In this document: positions 41,378-45,859 of the stretch, piece by piece
Position numbering within the stretch: position 1 is the stretch's first letter
Layout of the letters: the number at the start of each line of letters is the position of its first letter
Source of the DNA: Hespellia sp.
GTDB taxonomy: Bacteria > Bacillota > Clostridia > Lachnospirales > Lachnospiraceae
Length of the DNA: 45,859 nt
Reading direction: 5' to 3'
NCBI GenBank assembly: GCA_028689735.1
Contig: JAQVCP010000018.1
Span: forward strand, 1 to 45,859
Notes under the pieces: generated by a model
What the model was told of the DNA's origin: nothing
The model's input: only the letters and a program-made list of their open reading frames with translations
The model's database searches: none
Program-made: the position numbers and the translations under genes

Positions 41378-42614
41378 ATGGACTGAGAATCTCGGCCTGA
41401 AGCTCATGGCCGTGTTCTTTGCAGCAATCCTCTGGCTGATTGTTGTAAATATTGACAATCCAATCGATACCGTTGTGTTTCGCGGAATCACAGTGGCTGT
41501 TCAGAATGAAGAACTTGTCACGAATAAAGGAAAGACTTATCAAATTATAGGTGATACCCAGACCGTGAATGTGACGGTGCAAGCAAAGCGTTCTGTGCTG
41601 GACAAGATTTCTTCCGCAGATATTATAGCGACTGCTGACATGAAGGACATGCAGCTATCATCGCTGGTTCCAATCACAGTTTCAATCAAAGGATACGAAG
41701 GCAGATACACCTCAGCAGTTGCCAACCCGATTAATCTGCAGGTGAATATAGAAGATACGACAAAGAATACCATACCGCTTACTGTTTCAACGACAGGAAC
41801 TCCAAGGGATGGTTATGTTCTGGGAACGATGGTGACGAATCCGGAGAAGGTTGTTGTGCGTGGAGCGGAAGCACTGGTCAACAGCATAGCAAAAGCGGTG
41901 GCTAAAGTCGATGTGTCAGGATTATCGGCAGATGCAACATTGAAGGCGGATTTGATTTTCTATGATGAGAATGAAAATGTAGTAGATCAGACACTACTTA
42001 ATAATAATCTTGGGGAAGACGCTGTTACGGTAGATGTACAGGTACTCAACACAAAAAGTGTTCCTTTGGACATTAATGTATCGGGAACGCCGGCGGCTGG
42101 ATATGCTTTTGCGGGTGTTTCCAGTGAACCAGAATCGATTCAGATAATCGGGACAGAAGAAGAGCTTAAGGGAATTGATCAGATTACAATACCAGGTTCG
42201 GCGGTCGATATAGATGACATATCAGAAAAGCAGGAAATTGTAGTGGATATATCGGGTTATCTTCCAGATGATGTTACTCTTGCAGATGAGACTGCTAACA
42301 ATGTGGTAGTAACCGTTGTGGTCGAGCAGGAAGGCACGAAAACAGTAGAACTGCCTCGGGAGGCGGTCGTAATCAAAAACCTTGCAGATGGATTAAAAGT
42401 CTCTTATGACAATGAAGATGATATTGAGCTTCATTTTTCGGGCACAGAAGATGCTCTGGACAAATTAAATATAACGAATGCAGTATCAATAGACTTAAAG
42501 AACAGTAAAACACCGGGTACTTATGAAGTCCCGCTCACGCTGGATTTGCCAAGTGGAATTACATTACTGGAGAATGTTATTGTAAAGGTAGTAGTAGAAC
42601 AAAAGTTAGAATAG
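41367..42614 (+). CDS. cdaR: YbbR-domain protein CdaR, regulator of CdaA
   Basis: CdaR is an extracytoplasmic membrane-anchored modulator of CdaA. The 415-residue protein has a short cytoplasmic start (MKHKWTENLGLKLMA), one membrane helix (near 13-30) and then YbbR repeats of about 80-90 residues: VFRGITVAVQNEELVTNKGK, TTGTPRDGYVLGTMVTNPEKV, VSGTPAAGYAFAGVSSEPES and a more divergent last unit. The repeated signature of a Gly-Tyr before a Val-x-x-x-P-x-x-V strand supports the call. It is translationally coupled to cdaA. Confidence 0.95.
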   Translation: MKHKWTENLGLKLMAVFFAAILWLIVVNIDNPIDTVVFRGITVAVQNEELVTNKGKTYQIIGDTQTVNVTVQAKRSVLDKISSADIIATADMKDMQLSSLVPITVSIKGYEGRYTSAVANPINLQVNIEDTTKNTIPLTVSTTGTPRDGYVLGTMVTNPEKVVVRGAEALVNSIAKAVAKVDVSGLSADATLKADLIFYDENENVVDQTLLNNNLGEDAVTVDVQVLNTKSVPLDINVSGTPAAGYAFAGVSSEPESIQIIGTEEELKGIDQITIPGSAVDIDDISEKQEIVVDISGYLPDDVTLADETANNVVVTVVVEQEGTKTVELPREAVVIKNLADGLKVSYDNEDDIELHFSGTEDALDKLNITNAVSIDLKNSKTPGTYEVPLTLDLPSGITLLENVIVKVVVEQKLE

Positions 42615-42634
42615 AGGTATATTGGGAGGAACAA

Positions 42635-42898
42635 ATGGTAAAGCAGAAAGTAAAGATTAAAAATCCGACCGGGCTGCACTTGAGGCCGGCAGGTCTGTTT
42701 TGCAAAACTGCAATGCAGTACAGCTGTAAGGTTACCTTTGAATCGAAGAACACGGTCGCGAATGCAAAAAGTGTGCTTAGTGTTCTGGGCGCCTGTATCA
42801 AAAGCGGCGATGAGATTGAGATAATCTGCGAAGGAGAAGATGAAGTTGAAGCACTGACCAATATGGTCAAGATTGTTGAGGAAGGATTAGGAGAATAA
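42635..42898 (+). CDS. HPr-family phosphocarrier protein
   Basis: This 87-residue protein matches HPr of the sugar phosphotransferase system. The active His15 is in NPTGLHLRPAG with Arg17 conserved. NAKSVLSVLGACI corresponds to the region of the regulatory Ser46, here Ser47. GLHLRPA in place of the common GLHARPA is a mild variant. It may serve general PTS transport or a dedicated regulatory role; it is not beside ptsI or sugar permeases. AGGAGG... GGGAGG spacing is good. It ends 3 bases before the next gene. Confidence 0.92.
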   Translation: MVKQKVKIKNPTGLHLRPAGLFCKTAMQYSCKVTFESKNTVANAKSVLSVLGACIKSGDEIEIICEGEDEVEALTNMVKIVEEGLGE

Positions 42899-42901
42899 GA
42901 G

Positions 42902-43822
42902 ATGAGTAAAGCAACGTTAGTCGTAATGGCAGCAGGAATAGGAAGTCGTTTTGGAGGTGGAATCAAACAGCTTGAGCCGGTTGGACCGAGTGGCGAGATT
43001 ATTATGGATTATTCCATTTATGATGCGATGCGGGCTGGATTTGATAAAGTAGTTTTTGTTATCCGAAAGGATCTTGAAAAAGATTTTAAGGAAGTAATCG
43101 GTAACAGAATCGAAAAACAATTGGAAGTTGCCTATGCGTACCAGGAGGTAGATGATATTCCTGCGGTATATAAAGAACGATTTGCAGAGCGAACCAAGCC
43201 TTGGGGAACTGGACAGGCGATATTGGTCTGCAGGGACGTTGTGGATTCTCCTTTCCTTGTAATCAATGCGGATGATTACTATGGAAAAGAAGCATATGAG
43301 GAAGCATTCCGGTATCTGACATCGGAACATACAAGCACAGTGGAGGTTCCGGTGTGCATGGTAGGATTTGTACTGAAGAATACGCTGAGTGATAATGGAA
43401 GTGTTACGCGCGGCGTCTGCAAGGTGGATGATAGAGGTATGCTGACAGACATTGTTGAGACACATAATATTGTCAAGACAGCGGATGGCGCAGGGATTGA
43501 TGAGGATGGAAAGATTACGGTTCTGGATGTGAATTCAGCTGTCTCTATGAACATGTGGGGATTACAGCCTGAATTTTTCAATACATTAGAAAAGGGGTTT
43601 GAAGAATTTTTGGATAAGGTGGATACATCAAATCTTAAGGCGGAATATCTGCTTCCAACCATTATTGGAGATTTACTTATAGAGGGAAGAGCAGAGGTGA
43701 AAGTGCTTCATTCGGATGATGTGTGGTTTGGAGTTACTTATAAGGAAGACAAGGAATCTGTTGTAGATTCGGTCGGAAAACTTGTGGACGCTGGTGTGTA
43801 TCCGGAGAAGTTGTTCGAATAA
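42902..43822 (+). CDS. Nucleotidyltransferase / NDP-sugar synthase-like protein
   Basis: This 306-residue protein has the N-terminal signature of nucleotide-sugar transferases, VVMAAGIGSRFGGGIKQLEP, with the phosphate-binding GxGxR. Further parts are FVIRKDLEKDFKEVIG, PWGTGQAILVCRDVV and VINADDYYGKEAY, where the Asp pair should bind metal. The exact sugar is not evident; the sequence resembles the broad family of uncharacterised nucleotidyltransferases in Clostridia. It directly follows the HPr-like gene, so their products might be functionally linked, for example through envelope-sugar supply. Confidence 0.85.
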   Translation: MSKATLVVMAAGIGSRFGGGIKQLEPVGPSGEIIMDYSIYDAMRAGFDKVVFVIRKDLEKDFKEVIGNRIEKQLEVAYAYQEVDDIPAVYKERFAERTKPWGTGQAILVCRDVVDSPFLVINADDYYGKEAYEEAFRYLTSEHTSTVEVPVCMVGFVLKNTLSDNGSVTRGVCKVDDRGMLTDIVETHNIVKTADGAGIDEDGKITVLDVNSAVSMNMWGLQPEFFNTLEKGFEEFLDKVDTSNLKAEYLLPTIIGDLLIEGRAEVKVLHSDDVWFGVTYKEDKESVVDSVGKLVDAGVYPEKLFE

Positions 43823-43848
43823 GAATAATCATTTGGCAGAACAAGAAT

Positions 43849-43891
43849 AATAAAGAACAACGGGTAGAAAAAATGCTCGTTGTTCTTTATT
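43849..43891 (+). terminator. Intrinsic terminator after the nucleotidyltransferase gene
   Basis: AATAAAGAACAACG and CGTTGTTCTTTATT form a perfect 14-bp stem with a 15-base loop; the 3' arm is T-rich. It closes the cdaA-cdaR-HPr-transferase unit. Confidence 0.75.
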
Positions 43892-43936
43892 GATAAGAGA
43901 ACTAATTAAAATACTACTTGTGATAGGAGCGAAAGA

Positions 43937-45640
43937 ATGTCGTCTAGCAAACACCATTGGGAATTTAATCCGGCAAAAAGCTATTTGAAAGATGATGGGA
44001 AAGATAAAAAAACGGGACAGGAGTTAATTAACATAACAGGAGGAACGCAGACGGTTCTTCAACGGGTGCTGAAGATTTTTTCTGTGATTTGCAAAGTGAT
44101 GAGTTTTGCAGTTGTGCTGCTATTCTGTTTTCTGGGAATGTTGTTATTTGAAGGTATACGTTGGGCTTTGGATACGTGGTCAAATCTGAGTATGGAAGAG
44201 ATTGTTTATCATCTGCAATCCCCACTGGAAGGAACAAATCAAGATCTCATCTATGATTTTATGAATGCGGCACTTTCACCCGCAATTCTTGTACTGGTTA
44301 CTACGCTTATCATCCTGCTTATATTTAGAAAAAAGAAACATACACAGCAATTGGTTATGAAAATCATGATAGCACTTTCTTTATGTGTAGGATTCAGCTC
44401 GGTTTATTTTGGATGGAAGACGTTAAAAGTGGGTGATTACCTGGCGGGACAGTCAGAAGAATCTACATTCATACAAGATAATTATGTGCCCCCGGACAGT
44501 GTTGAAATAACTTTCCCGGAACAAAAAAGAAATTTAATATATATTTTTTTGGAATCGATGGAGTCGACCTACTCTTCGAAAAAAAACGGTGGAGCATATG
44601 AGGATAACTATATTCCAGAGTTAACCAGACTTGCAAAGGAAAATACGCATTTTTCTAATACAGATTTGCTTGGCGGGGCGGTTCCAACAAAAGGTGCTAC
44701 ATGGACAATTGGTGGGATGTTCGCGCAGACGAGCGGTCTGCCCTTGCTTATTCCTATTGGCGATAACAGTATGGATACACAGGATACTTTTTTGCCGGAT
44801 GTAACTGCACTTGGCGATATTTTGAAAAATCAGGGATATCAGCAGATGTTGATGGTTGGGTCAGATGCGACATTTGGAGGCAGAAAAAATTATTTTACAC
44901 ATCATGGCAATTTTGGAATATATGATGTCTTTACTGCGAGAGAAAGTGGTGATATTCCAGAAGACTATACAGCGTGGTGGGGATTTGAGGATGAAAAATT
45001 ATTTTCATTTGCTCAGCAGAAAATATTAGAATTATCGTTAACAGGACAACCCTTCAATTTTACGATGCTGACAGCAGATACACATTTTGAAGATGGTTAT
45101 CCATGCAGACTTTGTGATGATAAGTTTGAAGATAACCAATATGCAAATGTTATTGCGTGTTCGAGTCGGCAGGTTTATGCTTTTGTACAATGGATTCAGC
45201 AACAAGAGTTTTATGCAAATACTACAATTGTTATATCTGGAGATCATCTGACAATGGACAGCGATTTTTGTGAGGATATTGATTCAGAGTATGAGAGGAC
45301 TGTGTATAACGTTATTATCAATCCAGCAATAACAACAGAACGCACGAAAAATCGAATCTTCACAACATTGGATATGTTTCCGACCACACTCGCTGCCATG
45401 GGAGTCGATATAGAAGGAAATAAATTAGGGCTTGGCACGAATTTATTCTCAGATAAAGATACATTGGCAGAAGAATACGGGCGGATTAAAATTAACAACG
45501 AGTTCGGGAAGAATTCATCTTTTTTCTCTGACATGACAAAAAACATGCTTTCAATCGAAGGAAATGTGTTAGAGTTGAATCATGAACTTCAATTATTGAA
45601 AAATAATATACCTGACGGATTTGGTGAAAAAACACCATAA
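43937..45640 (+). CDS. LTA-synthase-like sulfatase-fold membrane phosphotransferase
   Basis: This 567-residue protein belongs to the alkaline-phosphatase/sulfatase superfamily of the MdoB/LtaS type, which moves phosphoglycerol or phosphoethanolamine-like groups onto envelope glycans. Metal and nucleophile sites are visible: IYIFLESMES near 199-208, nucleophile Thr251 in AVPTKGATWT, TADTHFEDG near 380, and ISGDHLTMD near 436. It has only about three membrane helices (near 54-78, 107-127, 137-154) against five in typical LtaS, and a 45-residue hydrophilic start. GATAGGAGCG precedes the ATG. The acceptor is unknown. Confidence 0.88.
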   Translation: MSSSKHHWEFNPAKSYLKDDGKDKKTGQELINITGGTQTVLQRVLKIFSVICKVMSFAVVLLFCFLGMLLFEGIRWALDTWSNLSMEEIVYHLQSPLEGTNQDLIYDFMNAALSPAILVLVTTLIILLIFRKKKHTQQLVMKIMIALSLCVGFSSVYFGWKTLKVGDYLAGQSEESTFIQDNYVPPDSVEITFPEQKRNLIYIFLESMESTYSSKKNGGAYEDNYIPELTRLAKENTHFSNTDLLGGAVPTKGATWTIGGMFAQTSGLPLLIPIGDNSMDTQDTFLPDVTALGDILKNQGYQQMLMVGSDATFGGRKNYFTHHGNFGIYDVFTARESGDIPEDYTAWWGFEDEKLFSFAQQKILELSLTGQPFNFTMLTADTHFEDGYPCRLCDDKFEDNQYANVIACSSRQVYAFVQWIQQQEFYANTTIVISGDHLTMDSDFCEDIDSEYERTVYNVIINPAITTERTKNRIFTTLDMFPTTLAAMGVDIEGNKLGLGTNLFSDKDTLAEEYGRIKINNEFGKNSSFFSDMTKNMLSIEGNVLELNHELQLLKNNIPDGFGEKTP

Positions 45641-45859
45641 ATATAGTAGATATGTAACGTACAATGATTGTGCTGGACATAGATGAATACTAAATCTGAC
45701 ATAAAACTTGTTAAATTCGATAAAAATTGTATTAATTAGTGTCTGCTGATTAATCAAAAAATCAGCTTGTAACCATTGATTTTACTGCAATCTTCACTCT
45801 AAAATGGTATAATTAAGTGCACGGTTTTATGAGAATTCAAATCTTTTTTCGTGCAGTTT
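45641..45859. other. 3' intergenic region
   Basis: No gene is seen in these last 219 bases. A weak hairpin GCTGATT/AATCAGC (45745-45766) may end the preceding gene. An extended -10 (TGG-TATAAT, 45805-45813) points rightward out of the window, so another gene probably starts just beyond it. GCACG (45830s) and CGTGC near the end could pair in that transcript's leader. Confidence 0.5.

Noticed and set aside
1-45859. CRISPR arrays, tRNA, rRNA
   Set aside because: No regularly spaced direct repeats other than the coding repeats at 12.8 kb and no tRNA- or rRNA-like segments were found on reading.

Overview
The window looks like a chromosomal segment of a gut-type Lachnospiraceae/Clostridia bacterium (Firmicutes). 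The main grounds are the gene order tig-clpP-clpX-lon-engB, the cdaA-cdaR pair, the uvrB-uvrA pair, a CpsC/CpsB/CpsD tyrosine-phosphorylation set, a class B sortase with an SPKTG-type signal, strong AGGAGG-like ribosome binding sites and moderate AT richness. Genus and species cannot be fixed from the sequence alone. No rRNA, tRNA, CRISPR array or phage structural gene was seen.

Layout. 1-3240: an IS66-family element on the minus strand (tnpC, tnpB, tnpA). It is damaged twice. What looks like the 5' end of a group II intron interrupts tnpC at 116/117. A 1.1-kb non-autonomous derivative of another transposon splits tnpA; its 7-bp target duplication is intact, and removing it restores the tnpA frame. 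3540-4950: a HipB/HipA-like toxin-antitoxin pair with its own promoter. 5020-9200: an AAA/PD-(D/E)XK protein and an OLD-family ATPase-TOPRIM nuclease whose C-terminal part lies in the -1 frame. A 56-bp promoter-like segment before the first gene recurs after the second, just ahead of glmS, so this block looks like an accessory, defence-like insertion. 9300-12310: glmS and an rfbD-like reductase.

12360-19320 is a cell-surface block. It holds a single-pass protein with a very acidic Phe-Leu-repeat cytoplasmic arm, a class B sortase, an LCP ligase, a secreted protein that stops immediately after SPKTGE, and a CpsC-CpsB-CpsD (adaptor, phosphatase, BY-kinase) operon with no glycosyltransferases beside it. 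19320-26950 is protein quality control (tig, clpP, clpX, lon) plus engB and an AI-2E-family permease. 27000-29240 holds a DAHP synthase behind an inverted repeat that overlaps its promoter, an orphan LytTR regulator and a small unknown protein. 29241-29754 is non-coding and carries a relic of an IS200/IS605 tnpB 3' end, a hairpin with a LexA-like half-conserved box, and the uvrB promoter region.

29755-38870 is housekeeping: uvrB, uvrA, mreB/mbl, recD2 and comF. 38950-45640 holds a pair of uncharacterised membrane proteins, the c-di-AMP cyclase CdaA and its regulator CdaR, an HPr-like protein, a nucleotidyltransferase and an LTA-synthase-like sulfatase-fold membrane enzyme. Much of the right half therefore serves envelope synthesis and its second-messenger control. 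The left 9 kb is mobile and conflict-related DNA. The candidates most worth following are the SPKTGE protein with its sortase and acidic partner, the frame-split OLD nuclease, and the nested transposon scars.
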